Source of the DNA: Diphasiastrum complanatum
Lineage: Eukaryota; Streptophyta; Lycopodiopsida; Lycopodiales; Lycopodiaceae
Length of the DNA stretch: 64,000 bases
Reading direction: 5' to 3'
Assembly: GCA_029204225.1 (NCBI GenBank)
Contig: CM055106.1
Span: forward strand, 8,162,953 to 8,226,952
Part shown: positions 19,357 to 31,639 of the stretch, piece by piece
Layout: each line of letters opens with the position of its first letter
How positions within the stretch are numbered: the stretch's first letter is position 1
Program-made: the position numbers and the translations under genes
The notes under the pieces: generated by a model
What the model was told of the DNA's origin: nothing
Database searches by the model: none
What the model saw: only the letters and a program-made list of their open reading frames with translations

Positions 19357-22300
19357 ATGCCCAGACAGCGGGATCCCTTATGGGATCACGTCACCCTTAA
19401 TTCAGGTTATGGCACATCAGGCACAAAGAAGTGGACTTGCAAGTATTGCGGGAACACTTATGGAGGTGGCCCCATTCGGATCAGGGCGCGTCTTTTACGT
19501 CTTTGAGGATATGAGATCGCCGTTTGCACTCAGGCCCCAGAGTCACCGAGGATTGCCGGGATCGGGGACGACTCTCTTGCTACTACTTCAGGCACAGGTG
19601 ATTCTTGAATCTTGTTTGATCAATGACATCGATTGAAAATTTGAAATTTGATCTAAAGCTAAAACTTAAAAGTTTAGTCTATAACTTTTAACTTTGATTA
19701 CTAATGAGTAATTAGTGACTGATCCCTGAGCTCTCTCACTGACTATAATTTATTACCTAAAGCCTGCTGTGTAACTAGTAACACCAACGTTATTGTTACA
19801 GGTGCGGCAGAGCGCCGAGATTCCCCATCGCAGCCGGCACCTGTAGCCGACACTAGCTCCGTTGCATCATCCATTCTTCTGGAGAGACTCCTGCAGTGCC
19901 AGTTGGTGGGGCCGGCAGTAGTGCTATTGGTAGCACTATTAGGGGACAGGGTCGAGGACATGTGAGAGGCAGGGATGTTTTTGTGGCAGCCTTCCAGCAG
20001 TCGCATAGGGATGCAGCTGCTATTGCTGTTAGGAGGTGTTTTTACTTGTGTGACCTCCCTTTTCATGTGGCACAGACCCCTGCATGGAGGGATATGATGC
20101 GAGCAGTATCTCGTATCGGTGTTGAGTGGGAGGGCCCGACCATGGAGCAGTTGAGGACGAGAGAGCTACATGCTGAGCGGCAGTCCGTGGATGTTGACCT
20201 ACAGCCCATTAGGAAGTCATGGGCGAGGTATACCTGTAACCTTACATCTTCAAAACCTTTGCACTTGCCACTTACTACTTTAGAAATTAGTACTTTCAAG
20301 TTTCTAACTTTGAACTTTCAATCTCCAAATTTGCAAATTGCAAATTAGTTAGTTAAAACTTGATAGTGTCGTCGAATGTTTTAGGTTTGGATGCACTATA
20401 ATATCAGATGGTTGGACCGATGCAAGGAGGCGCCATCTTGTGAATATATTGGTGTCTTCTTGCATGGGCACCATGTTTTTGAGATCCATTGATACATCGG
20501 AGCCATGCATGGCATTGGATGGCAGGAGATTGTTTGAGTACATTTCACAGGCCATTGAGGAGGTCGGAAAAGAGAATGTTGTCCAGGTATGCACCTGCCA
20601 CTTGCCACTTTCAAGTTTCAACTTTGAAACTTTCGACATTGAGCTCTCAGCTTCAAAGTTAGAACTTAGTAAGTTACAACTTACAACTTACATTTTGTGA
20701 ATCGTGATTATTGTTTTGAACGTTGCAGTTTGCACTTGCCATTTACATTTGCAATTTGCATTTGCATTTGCTTCCTGAATGCTCAATGGTGAATGTTCAT
20801 TGTTCATGAGTTATGATTCGACCTTTGTCGGAATTCCAATGTAGGTTGTCACGGACAACGTGTCCAATTGTGTTGCCATGGGGAAGATGGTGAATGAGAA
20901 GTACCCTTGGATTTTTTGGAGTCCATGTGCTGCACATTGTCTTGACCTCCTAGTTGAAGACATTGGGAGATTACCCTGGGTCAAGGAGGTTAGACATGGC
21001 ACGATTCTTGGTGAGATTTGTCACCAAGAGACAGAGGGTCTTGAGCATCTTCAGGTCCTATTCCACCTTGGATCTCTTGAGGCCTGCCCCCACTAGGTAA
21101 CCAAGTTCCAACTTCCAACCTGACAACCTGTTTCCAATTTTTTGATTTGAAAATTGCAATTTTGTTTTAGCTTCAAGTTTCAATGCTCATAGAATTTGAA
21201 TTTTGCTATATAGTATAGCCTGCTTGTTGCCTATAGGCTATGACCAATTACAAATCTTATTTCATGATTTTCATCCTAGGTTTGCCTATATGCTCATTGT
21301 TTTGGAGTGGCTCATAAAAGTGCATGGAAGCCTGAGGATGACAGTGGTTTCACCCCATTGGGCAGAGTGGGGCCGATCACGAGAAGCTAAGGCCAGGAGA
21401 TTTGAGGCTATCGTGATGGGGACTTCATTTTGGGATGATGCACGCTCCATTGTCATATCCATGCAGCCTATCTATAGTGTGCTTCGCCTTACTGATAGAG
21501 AGGGTTCCACCTTAGGCCTTATTTATGAGTTTATGGATAAGCTGGGAGAGCAGCTTCAGAGTTGCACCACCATGGCTCCTGACAAGTATATTACTAGAGT
21601 CTAGTAACTACGTTAAAAGTTTCAAAGTTGATTCTTGAATCTTCAATGTTCATTGACATTCATGATTAGAATTTAGTTAAAACTTAATAGTTCTTGAATC
21701 TTGAGACTTGAATGCTCAAGCCTCAAACTTCACTCCTGATTGTTTGCAGGCTGGAAGAAGTAAGGGGCTTATTTCTAGGCAGATGGCAGTGGTTCCATCA
21801 ACCTCTGCATGTCGTGGCTTGCTTGCTTCATCCACTATGGAGGACGGAGGATCAATTCCATGATCGAGAGCTTAGGCAAGGATGGCATTCCTACGTCTCC
21901 TCTATCTATCCTGATCCCAAGGATCAGGATGCACTCATGGATGACTTGAATTTGTTCAGGTATGTACTATGTAATTAGTAAATTGTAATATGTATTCAGG
22001 ACGCAGGTATGTAATATGTATTCATCTATGTAGTATGTATATGTAATATGTATGAACTTTGAAGTCTAAGGATTAAGCTAGCTGCTAGTTAAAACTTAAT
22101 AGTAGTAACTTGTAAGCATTTAGTATTTACTATTTTGAAATTTGAATGGTGATGAATGTTGAATGTTCAGGACCGAGCGCCTCGATTTCGGTCGTGCAGC
22201 TGCCATGCTGAGGGAAGGGCAATTGCGCCCTGTTTCATGGTGGATGAAGTATGGGAATGATGTTCCCAAGTTGCAGAAACTTGCCATCCGCGTCCTCTCA

Positions 22301-23264
22301 CAAGATTGTGCAGTAGTTGCATGTGAGAGAAATTGGAGTGTGTTCTCTCTGATTCATACGAAGAGGAGGAACAGACTTTCTATTGCGCAGCTGGAGAGGT
22401 TGGTGTATGTGCATGCCAACCTACGGCTTGTGAAGAAGCTGAGAGAGACCGGAGAGCCCATACAGGTAATGAATCATGATTCATGATTAAATCATTAATC
22501 TGAATTCTAAAGAGTACCATGAATCATGATTTGTCTAGATAGTAAAGCCTAGACTCTACACTAAGAAGTTAGAACCTTCAGGCTTCAATTCAACTTTCAA
22601 CGTTTACATTTCAAATTTGCTATTTTTTTTAAATCGTTTACCAGTGCTTACTATTGAGAATCGAAATCTTGGTTTAATTTCAATTTTCGTAGGTTAATCC
22701 CGATGAGATCGATGTGGCAAAGGTTCCGGACTTGCCACCAAGATCACAAGAGGAGGAGGATGTCTATGCTCTACTCCATCGGGAGGCCTTAGCAGCTGTA
22801 GGTTGATTTCGATGCCCAATTTCCCGATTCATTGCGTTACATTAGTAGGCTTTTAGTACTTTGAAGTTTTGTAGATATACTAGATAGTAGATTACTAGAT
22901 TGTAAATTGTAATTACTAATTTGTAATTTGTAAATTGTAAGTTAAAACTTAAAAGTAATATGACATGTCGAGACTCGAGCCTAAGTCCTGATTCCAATTT
23001 CCTTGTGTGCATTGCGCAGGGCCTACCACTCGAGCTGCAGCACGCAGGACCAGGAGCGCAGGAGAGGGCCCGAGCCATGCAGCAGTCTCAGACACCTCTG
23101 AGAGTCCCTCTAGCTCTGACTTGGATGAGGAATCCGCCACTGAGGGTGAGGGATCGGATGAGGAGGATGAGGGTGACTCTGATGATGGGGAGGATGACAT
23201 TGAGCCTGAGGACATGCCAGTGCCTCCACGACGACAGCGTCCGAGGCGGGCAGCTAGAGGCTAG
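19357..23264 (+). pseudogene. hAT transposase gene (BED finger, DUF659, dimerisation domain), decayed
   Basis: Exon 1, from ATG 19357, encodes a BED zinc finger (DPLWDHVTL, CKYCGNTYGGG). The expected RIRAHL histidine is R, and an in-frame TGA follows. Exon 2 (19802-20227) holds AVRRCFYLCDLPFHVAQTP. Exon 3 (20385-20586) holds the DUF659 core CTIISDGWTD. Exon 4 (20845-21096) holds VVTDNVSNCVA and PCAAHCLDL, with a 1-base frameshift near 21000. Exon 5 starts at 21280, exon 6 spans 21750-21959 and exon 7 (22171-22465) carries the dimerisation motif PVSWWMKYG. The last exons, from 22693 and 23020, end in an acidic serine-rich tail. Most introns show GT-AG borders. The stop and frameshift imply it is inactive. 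Confidence 0.82.
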
Positions 23265-23465
23265 AGCCTGGATGGGCATTGGGGGGGGGGGGGCACTCAC
23301 TGCTTAGTACTCACTGCTCAGCATAGATCATAGATGATAGTTATTAGTGGCACCTCTAGGCTGAGGGCTCTAGCATAGTAGGATGATGATGATTTTGTTA
23401 TTTTTTTTTTGTTTTTGTTTTTGTTTTTTTGTTTTTTGTTTTTTTTTCGACGAAAAGAAAAAAAC

Positions 23466-23890
23466 TAAATCAAGAGCCACTATGTGGCCAAACTATAAAC
23501 CAGGTGTTTGATGAGGGATGCCTTGATCTTAAAAGAAAGGTTGTGCCTTCTTCTGTGCCAGCATAGTGTAGAGGATGAATTTTCTCAAGAGGCCTTTGAA
23601 GGAAGTGAGGACAATAAGAAAAAGGTCCAATAGTATCTGAAATACTTTATATGAGATAGGTTATTGTTTTTGGGAGATAAAGTGTTTGTGCACATGGATG
23701 TGAACCTGAAGAAGAACATCTTGTACAAATGTCATGATGTGCCCACTGCCAAGTGTCAATCATCCAGGTCTCTAGTAAATGCTTGTGTTGGCTTCAAAAA
23801 TGCATTTTTGGCCAGGCACGAAAGAAGAACTGCAGGAGTATTGCACAATATGCCTCACCTGACAAGCAATCAAGGCTGACAAGGGATTAA
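23466..23890 (+). pseudogene. Ty3/gypsy remnant, integrase zinc-finger region
   Basis: Near 23663-23760 the translation LGDKVFVHMDVNLKKNILYKCHDVPTA resembles the start of a gypsy integrase (LR.ILxxxHDxPxAGH). In a shifted frame at about 23800-23885, FWPGTKEELQEYC followed by TICLT and QAIKADKG matches the following FWWPGM...Y...C..CQ..K block. It is probably the distal part of the gypsy element interrupted at 18710; the RT/RNase H segment between is missing. Confidence 0.6.
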
Positions 23891-24007
23891 AATTAAAAAC
23901 ATGATGTTTCTTATGTTTAAATATGTTCTTCTGACAATAGCAATTTGGATGCACTTCCTTTGATTTATTCACCTATAGGTCAGTTCATTTTTGGTTCCAT
24001 GAATCAG

Positions 24008-27000
24008 GTGATTGCATTTCTTGCTCCAAAGATAATCGGAGGTGCTGCTGCACCCTCACCGGTTGGGGAGCTTGGTATGGTTGAAATGACGCAGGCACTA
24101 CCCGTGGCTGATGTTTCATTTGAGCAGGTAAATTTTTGACAGGTCTTTACTGATTTTGTCAATCTTATAAGTTGTCCGCATCATATTGACCTTTATTGTG
24201 AGATGCAATGTGCATGTAAACTTAATCTTTTAGCTCCCACTTGTACCAATCTTCCTTTTGTGGGTTGGAAAATGTGTTAGTACAGTTTTCATATCAATAA
24301 TCTTTGTTTTGCCTCTGTGAATGCTCCAGTTTGGTTCATTGCCAGGCATCTGGTCAGGCATTGTAAGCCATGTTTTGGAAAGTATGAGTTGTGGCTAAGC
24401 ACTTAGTCATAGAACGTTTTTGTGCTGCACAACTGCTTGTTTTGCACTTATTTTAGTGATCAGAATGTCCATACAACGATCCCTGAGCGAAAAGTATTTG
24501 AATGAAGTTTCATGTCTTTGTGCACTTGTTGCTATTGCCGTTTGTAGATTGGACCCGACATGTTAGTTTCAGGATTTTTGAAAGAAATTCCTGATCTGCG
24601 GGTAACCACTACCAATTCTTTGGAGCTTCAAAATGAAGCTTCAAAAGTGGAAGTTACAAATGCATGCGTTTCGGAGGTCATTTCATTCTATAAAGCCTGG
24701 AATCCTTATGGAGCATTCTCCAATTTTTCGCCTCATCCTGTATCTATACCAGATGCAGAAGGCTATCTTTACACTTGGAGAAGCACTGAGCATTTCTACC
24801 AGGTATGTTGTATTGCACCCCCACTTCTCCCACTTTCTTATGCAATGAAAGAGAGAAAATGTTGAAATACTGGCAAATTCATAGGTGCTTTTTTATCCTT
24901 ATGTTCTCAATTTGTCTCTTTCATTTGCTGCCTCTTGTACTTTCTCAGAAACATTCAGATGTCCAACTTCATTTGTGAATAGAAAAGCAAAGTTAAGAGT
25001 CTAGCAATTAGCACCCTCTTGATTTGATTTGCTTACACCCTAAACTGATACAACTGCCAATATAATGTCTTTAAGACTCATTATCTGCAGAAAGCAGCTT
25101 TGTGGGGCCTACTTTCAAATGCAAGGTAGGTTTCTTTTTTAGGTTTCAGGCCCTTGGACATTTTTTTTGCTCTCGAGCACTTTTGATTGCAACGATGTGC
25201 AAAATCACGGACTAATCTTCACAAGACCTAAGTCACTTCAACTTTCTTTGACTAGGTATCTGTTGTTTGATAGCATGCCACAATTGCTTCATATAGCTTT
25301 TTCAATTGTAAGATAAGTATGTTGTGGTACTGCTACATGAGATTCATTTCAAGTTATCACAAAAGCTGCTCTAGTTCAGATCATTCTTATGCTCCTTAAT
25401 ATGTAGAAGGTATGTGTAGATTGTTCTTTCTACAACACGATCATGTCCTTTTGTTCATAAAAAGGATTCCTAATTATTGTAGGCACAGAAATTTGAAGGA
25501 GTTCAAGATACCATAGCACAACAATGTGTTCAAAGTATCCAAGCAGCAGAGAGTCCAGAAGAAGCAGCACGATTGGGTAGAACATTGGAAAGACAGCGTC
25601 GTGATTTAGTATGTGTACTTGTTCGAATTCTTTTCTGCTTTTCTGCTTTTGAACATATGACCATAATTCGTTTCTTTTCCAAATTTGGTTTATACCTTAA
25701 TCTTTACATGTATAACTCTTGGTATTCCCCTTAGAAAAAATGAACCTTATGTCATGGTGGGCTGTCATGGGCCACAGAAGCTAAAAGGTTAGCTTCAGTT
25801 GAACCATAGTGGAGTTGAAAACGGGACTGTCAGGCTAGAGGAACTCCAAATGCAATTTCAGAAGGACCTTATGTCATGGTGGGCAGTTCATGGGCCAGAG
25901 GATCTAACAATTGAACCATGGTGAACTGGGATCTGGACGTTCAGGCTTTGGTAACTCTGAATGCAGTTTCAGAAGGAACAACATAAGAGCATAAAGCTAT
26001 TAACACGAACCTAAAGTATAGGTTTTGATGCCTTGAACTTCGCTGGTGTGGATTGCTTACTATATTCTTGCACATATCCAGTATGCTATTCTTGTAATGT
26101 TTTTCTTTCTGTAGATGATTGTAGCGTGATATTGGTAGCACAATTTGCTTGCCCTTTTTTTCGCCCTATTCTGTCCAGAAGAGCAGCCTATGATGTTTAT
26201 GCATACTTAACAAAGGTACCTGGTTGAAGGAGGTTCCTTGTCGCAGTCAAATACTCTTTGATGTGAGTTTTGACCACTCTGGCTTTCTCATACAATGCAC
26301 AACAACATCAAGCTTCATCAATAGCTGCTAATATCCCTTAATCGTGCAAAACTAGGTCATTATTCAGGATTTTGTTGCAATCTTTTGCTTGTACGAAGGA
26401 TTCTTATATGTGGCAAGATTGACTTGATCAAGTAACTTAGTCTCCTGGGTTAATCAACAGTCTGCACAGAGCCCTGCATGTGGCAACTAAGATACACTCA
26501 CTTGGTTTTAGTGTTTTTCTGAATCACAGTTCAAATGGATTTAGACTATGATTTGACAACGAATAGAATGCCTCTTGGTTTCCAAGAGAGGCTTGAACCT
26601 GGGACCAAAGAAGGTTTTGGATGCCAAAGTAACCAACTGAGCCAACCCTTGGATCATTCGCAACGAATAGCAAAGAATAGGGTACCAAAACTGTTGACCC
26701 ATTTCGGGTCTAGTTTCCATGTGTTTTTGGACAGGAGAGATGGCACAAGGCAGTGCAATGAGGAAAGAGGAGAGCATGACAAGGAGGAAGTGAAAATAAT
26801 GAAGGAGAGGACATAAGTCGTCAAAACAGGTACTCCAAAAGCAATATTAAGAAAACTCATAAAGCATAATGCATCAATTGTAAATCATGTTGTAGATTTA
26901 TCTCTATTACAATCAACAACACGATGCTAATGCAAATCAGCTGATGTAAATAAACCAATGCTGAAACTCGCTCAAGACATTCTAATAGCCCAAGAAAGTG

Positions 27001-28194
27001 TTAAAAATATGTCGACATGCAGGACCCCAACAACCGAGATATCCAAAGCTACCTGAATAGCCCAGGAATACCACCGAAAGATGGCAACTCGGCATCAATA
27101 GCAACTTGGCAACAACATTGGAGGCCAAGCAATACGCAACAACCGCGAATGCCAAGAAACTTGAACTATAAGTAGAGCATCCCGAGAAACAACAACTGAA
27201 ATGGACACGTGTAGCAATCCAAGGTATTCGCAATGCCCAAGAATGTATAGTGTCATCGTGCCAAGGGGTCACGAGCCAATTACTCCCCTAGATGATGAAT
27301 AGGCTCGTAGTGATCATTCTACACCCTCGATGACATCTCATCATGTGGGCACACCATGTGGTAGTTGGTTACACGCCTCACCTAATTGGGCTAGATGCCT
27401 AGCCAGATCAGCTTACAATGAAACATCAATTGTACTTTATATCCGTTTGGTGGCTCCTACTAGTAAGCTAAGTCACAGATTCTCTTAATGATAAAACATT
27501 GCTCAATGAATTTAGGAACTACTTATTGCACTTCCTTGTTTGTAATGCCTTTGACTTTGAATGTTCAAACATGAAGATCATATCCTCTATGCCAAACTCC
27601 AAATAGGTACTATACCTACCTCCTCACCTCATTGAAACCTCATAAAGATCTAGCCTGGCAATCTATAGCCTTTATTTTCATATGAGCCTAGAACTTTGCA
27701 ACACTAGGTATCTTCCATGTGAGTGATATTGTTGCTAGGAAATGCACACCTTATAGTGGAAACATGTTTCTTGTAATCAAGAAAAAGAAACTTTGGTAAA
27801 GTAGGTAAATTTCCCATAAGGTCTTATGAACTTGCTCCCATGAGGTGTCATGTGTGGAGGTGCTCCAAACAACATCCCACAAATTTGTGGTGGTGAAGTA
27901 TTATGAAGCTGAATTTCCAAGATGGAACTACTAAAATGATTCCTAATGTGTTTCATGTACCATACTTGACCAGAAAGCTGCTTTCTCCATAACGCCTACA
28001 TGTGTAAAATATATATGTGAAGGACATGCATGTGAAATGATTTTGTAGATAGATGTAAATATTTGAGATAGTAGCTGAAACGTGCACTTTTATGTCCATG
28101 GTTGTATTGTTGGGCTTGGTTATTTGTTGTTAGCTTATTGCTATATATGTCTTTCATAATCATAAGCACATGAATGAGAACAGTAATTAATACC

Positions 28195-28227
<33 letters not shown>

Positions 28228-28591
28228 TGTAGAGATTCAAAAAACTGAATTTGGCCTTGACTAAGTTTGTGCTTTTGACTTCATAGTCGCATCTTGTCTG
28301 CTGTAGGTGCGCTCGAACTGGGAGTCAACAAAGTTGACAGTAATGTACGAGGCTCTTTTAGCTAAATTTTCTTCATATGACTATTTACGCAAATTGCTAC
28401 TTTCAACAATTGGACAAGTCTTGATTGAAGCTTCCCCTCATGATTATTTTTGGGGATGCGGAAGAGATGGAACTGGATTCAATCATTTAGGCAAGCTTTT
28501 AATGAAAGTTCGCAATGAACTTCAAATACAACAACAAAAAGAAAACCTAAATGGTAGCTTTATGACAAGTTTCCAAAACCATGTGCCTTAG
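24008..28591 (+). CDS. Plant riboflavin-pathway reductase tail fused to NADAR domain (PYRR-like), last four exons
   Basis: Four in-frame exons are 24008-24127, 24548-24802, 25483-25608 and 28307-28591 (TAG), all with GT-AG introns in phase 0. Exon 1 (VIAFLAPKIIGG, GELGMVEMTQAL) is the C-terminal end of a RibD-type reductase domain. Exon 2 moves from IGPDM into the NADAR/COG3236 domain (FSNFSPHPV, STEHFYQ), continued by AQKFEGVQD in exon 3 and FWGCGRDGTGFNHLGKLLM in exon 4. In plants this fusion is the chloroplast 5-amino-6-(5-phosphoribosylamino)uracil reductase of riboflavin synthesis; its NADAR part hydrolyses the N-glycosidic bond of pathway intermediates. No stops interrupt the exons. The deaminase-like and main reductase exons are absent, so they lie upstream of the window or are lost. 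Confidence 0.85.
25742..25975. repeat. Tandem duplication in the NADAR-gene intron
   Basis: A unit beginning ACCTTATGTCATGGTGGGC and ending CAGTTTCAGAAGGA-like occurs at 25742-25863 and 25865-25975. The copies differ by several substitutions and small deletions. It lies in the third intron. Confidence 0.8.
26575..26660 (-). mobile_element. Possible tRNA-derived SINE head or tRNA relic
   Basis: On the minus strand TGGCTCAGTTGG (plus positions 26633-26644) matches the Pol III A-box consensus. GGTTCAAGCCT (26589-26599) is close to the B-box consensus, 33 bases further on. This is the arrangement in tRNA genes and tRNA-derived SINEs. No full cloverleaf or clear SINE tail was recognised, so it may be a decayed tRNA or SINE fragment within the intron. 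Confidence 0.4.
27850..28010 (+). pseudogene. Gypsy integrase C-terminal remnant in intron
   Basis: At about 27912-27975 one frame reads LNFQDGTTKMIPNVFHVPYLTRKL. This resembles the end of Ty3/gypsy pol (Y.L.LP.....IHNVFHVS.LK). No longer open frame surrounds it. Confidence 0.45.
28196..28226. repeat. (CA)n/(TA)n microsatellite
   Basis: A CA run passes into a short TA run within the last intron of the NADAR gene. Confidence 0.95.
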
Positions 28592-28803
28592 ATGCCTAAA
28601 GATTTTAAAATCATTGCATGAAGTTATAATGCCTTTGAATTTTCAATTAAACATTTGCGATCGTTGACAAATTGCTTTTGTAATTCAGATGAATTCTTTG
28701 AATATTTGTTCTAATGAATATTATGATTCTGATCGATACTACTTGTAACATACTAAGCTCTATTTGTTTTTCATCCAAAATTAATCTTGTAACTTTGAAA
28801 GTA

Positions 28804-28805
28804 CT

Positions 28806-28840
<35 letters not shown>
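28804..28840. repeat. (TG)n microsatellite downstream of the NADAR gene
   Basis: A GT dinucleotide run interrupted by GCGCGC lies about 210 bases after the NADAR stop codon. Confidence 0.95.
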
Positions 28841-28859
28841 TTCCAACCTTGGGAATGTG

Positions 28860-30780
28860 ATTTGTTTGAGCTAGGATAATTTTCAAACTTATCGTACTTT
28901 GTACGAACCCTTATGGCATCCTATAAATTGTCTATGGCCGTAGGCTCCGAGAATTTGGACATTTTACTAATGGATAGAAGATATCTCATTTCAAGAACTA
29001 GGATGTTGGATAAAGATGATGTGTTTTGCCCACCCAATAATTCACAAAACAACTCATGCCCTCAAGAAGTTTATTTGAACTATGTCACATTTCAAGAACA
29101 TCATATCCTAAAGTGACCTCCGCCCTTGTCATAAAGCCTTTTCAAATTTCATGGTAAAGGTATAATTTCCTGGTTGCAATGAGCCACGTCCAAGATGTCA
29201 TCATTCATTGTGCCTAATAAACAAACAAGTCCATGCTCTTTCATAACTTTTTGTAGAAAGTAGCAGCGTCCAATTTATGATTGAACTATTTAGTACATTT
29301 CTATCATTTGAGAATGCTATTTGACTGGGGTTATCTCTCAAAAGTATCATTCTCTAGACAACAAGAAGCATAGTAGTTTGTAGTACATGTACAATGTGTG
29401 AAAGGGGTACATGGGTGCGTATTCAAGATTGCATGTGCTTGTGCACACGCAAGTTCAGAATTACCATTGTGGTTAATTAGTGGCTTGGGTATTTTACCAA
29501 AATGGAGCTTCAATCTAATTGTGTGCACAACTTGGGCCTGTGTTCCATGATTTCATTTAGTAGTGTTTGAAGACCTTTATTAGTATTCGAGTACATAATG
29601 CTATTTTATTTATCTAACAGTGGACAACGAATGTTATGGCTTGGGCTTTGACTACTCAACAATATTGGACATTCTACTTTACTATAAGACATTTGTCTAA
29701 GTGACAAAGACTTGAGGTAGTAGGTTGCAAGCTCTAGTAGCCTGTAAAAGAAAAACTTAGTGGGCCCCAATAGCCTACAAGAAATAGATCGATGATTGAT
29801 AGATTAGGCAAGTTAGCATGGAACATTGTAGATTACAATCTTAGCTAACATACATTAATTTTAAATGTGTTGGATTGATCTCATTGGTGTTCATGATTCA
29901 ATATTAGATTGTCAATGTTCTTCATTGATCCGTTGAACAAATAGACATTATATTGCCATTTTTTTATTGCATAGTGTTGAATTTCTCCCATAGTGCTTAG
30001 ACCCTTTTTCATAATGGTGTCAAAAATCATGAAGGAAACTTTTAGGTTTTTGGGACAAAAAATTTCAATTTCTATTTTCGACTATAACTTTATCAAGAGT
30101 GGTCATGATTTGTCAATTTCATTGAGCATCTTTCATCAATTGTTGTACGAAAATGATCAACAAATCAAGCGTTTTTAGAAGTCTTAATTTTTTATTTTGC
30201 TTGGGTACACCATCTCGTTAGTAGTTTTTGGCAACTAGCAACGCAATTTTATCCTGCCAGCATAGGATAGGAGGACGCAAAAATAAAAGTGACCAAATTA
30301 CGATGTTAATAAATTTGAATAACATGTGTAGAGAGCACAACAAAATAATGGCGGAAGTTGACAGAATGATATTTTGAAGTTTTCTCATATGCAAGACCAT
30401 CGTTTAAGTTGCTCTTGCACATGCCTATGTAAGTTGGTGGTTTGTCCAATGTAGACCATCTTGTCGACACGTGATGCTATTTTGTATAGTGTGATGTGCT
30501 TGTTCGCGCCCTTTTCCGGGGGGGGAGAGGTGAGGGGTCTTGCAGAAAAATGCCATTTCGATTATGAAGCATTGCATGGTGGATAAAGATTCGTGTTGAA
30601 TCAAAGAACATAGATTGCAGGTGCGCATGCATACCTCTATGCTGGAAGGCGGTGGTTGAGTTGTTTGTTGCAAAATTTGGAGATCCATGGGCTGCTATTT
30701 GTCAGTATGCAATGGATATTTAGATGCCAAGAAGTTGCATGTATAACATAATGTAATTTAGAGTCACTGAAAATGACAAA
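28860..30780. other. AT-rich intergenic region without a recognised gene
   Basis: Only short open frames without family features are present, plus a G run near 30520. No convincing exon, tRNA or element terminus was found. Confidence 0.6.
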
Positions 30781-30781
30781 C

Positions 30782-31347
30782 CTGTGAATCAGTCGTTGCA
30801 ATGTTTGGTGTGTCAGGGATCTCTCTCTCAAGAATTTTCAACGCATAATCAATGGAGATTGGGACATCCGTGAGGCGCACGCCTGTTTCTGATATGTGTC
30901 CAAGCTGCCTTCCAAGATCACTGCTAATTGCATTCAATTCCGCGCGGGTCATCCCTCTCCAGCTAGAAATTGCAATATTATACCTAAAGTACAAGTTGCG
31001 GATTACATAGTATTTGTTGTTAGAGTGAGCTTCGAAATATTGAATAGCAGCTCGGTTTGTTTGTATTGAGGCTGGAATTGGAATCGCAAACAACTTGTAA
31101 AAATGCTTTAGAAATCCTGGAAACACAACATACAAACCATGCAGTTTTTGTAAGTTGAAAATGTCAATGATGAAAAAAAACAAAAAAAAAAAACACAAAA
31201 CCGAAACAATATTGTACCTTCTATAGGATCTCCATGATGTTGATGCACATAAGCTTCTCTAGCATGTTTCTGCGTTGTAATCCAAAAGGAACATTTGTCG
31301 TGTGGAGGGATAAATATGCACCTCGTCAAATTGGTCCGAAGCCACAC
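30782..31347 (-). pseudogene. Two spliced exons of unknown function downstream of the Helitron helicase
   Basis: On the minus strand a frame from 31347 to 31218 (ends HQHHGDPIEG) meets a GT donor at 31217. A second open frame starts after a TTTCCAG acceptor at 31116 and runs to 30782, where a CAG/GTTTGT donor follows. Joined in phase (G+GA), the product reads HGDPIEGFLKHFYKLFAIP. It ends near NIATTDSQ, about 154 residues, with no stop inside. The family is not recognised. It sits on the Helitron strand just after the helicase, so it could be a captured gene fragment, an extra Helitron gene piece, or an unrelated pseudogene. Confidence 0.45.
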
Positions 31348-31639
31348 GTAATGACGTTGTTGTTTCCTCTTTTAGTTTGCGAAACAACTATCAAAGAATT
31401 CGAGAATATATTTTGTTACGACATACTAGAATGCAAAAAGCTACGGATAAATATTTTGGGACATTGCATTACATGAAAGAACAAAAAGAAATGGTGTACC
31501 TCTTTTGCCTCCGTAATCTCATGTGCTGCCATGTTGATGATTTGTTTTCAAACAGAAGGAAAAATGGCAAAACATGTGCTTTACATATGGAACACGGAAA
31601 ATAATCACTAGAATTAAATTCAAAAAAATGCACGCACTT

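Larger units (their letters stand above)
18710..23460 (+). mobile_element. hAT DNA transposon with intron-containing transposase gene
   Basis: The left end, CAGTGTTTTCTCG at 18710, has the hAT terminal form. It is followed by many CGAAAC/GTTTCG subterminal motifs up to about 18810. It interrupts the gypsy RT reading frame in mid-motif. A transposase gene of about nine exons follows and ends at 23264. The right terminus was not found; near 23440-23470 a degenerate TTTTCGACGAAAAG stretch precedes recognisable gypsy sequence, so the end coordinate is approximate and the right inverted repeat may be lost. Confidence 0.8.

Noticed and set aside
25091-25125. Possible extra exon (KAALWGLLSNA) with AG before and GT after
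   Set aside because: It is 35 bases long and would shift the frame; direct joining of 24802 to 25483 gives the conserved STEHFYQ-AQKFEG of the NADAR family.
28196-28840. Repeats considered as a CRISPR-like array
   Set aside because: They are dinucleotide microsatellites in a eukaryotic setting, with no spacers.
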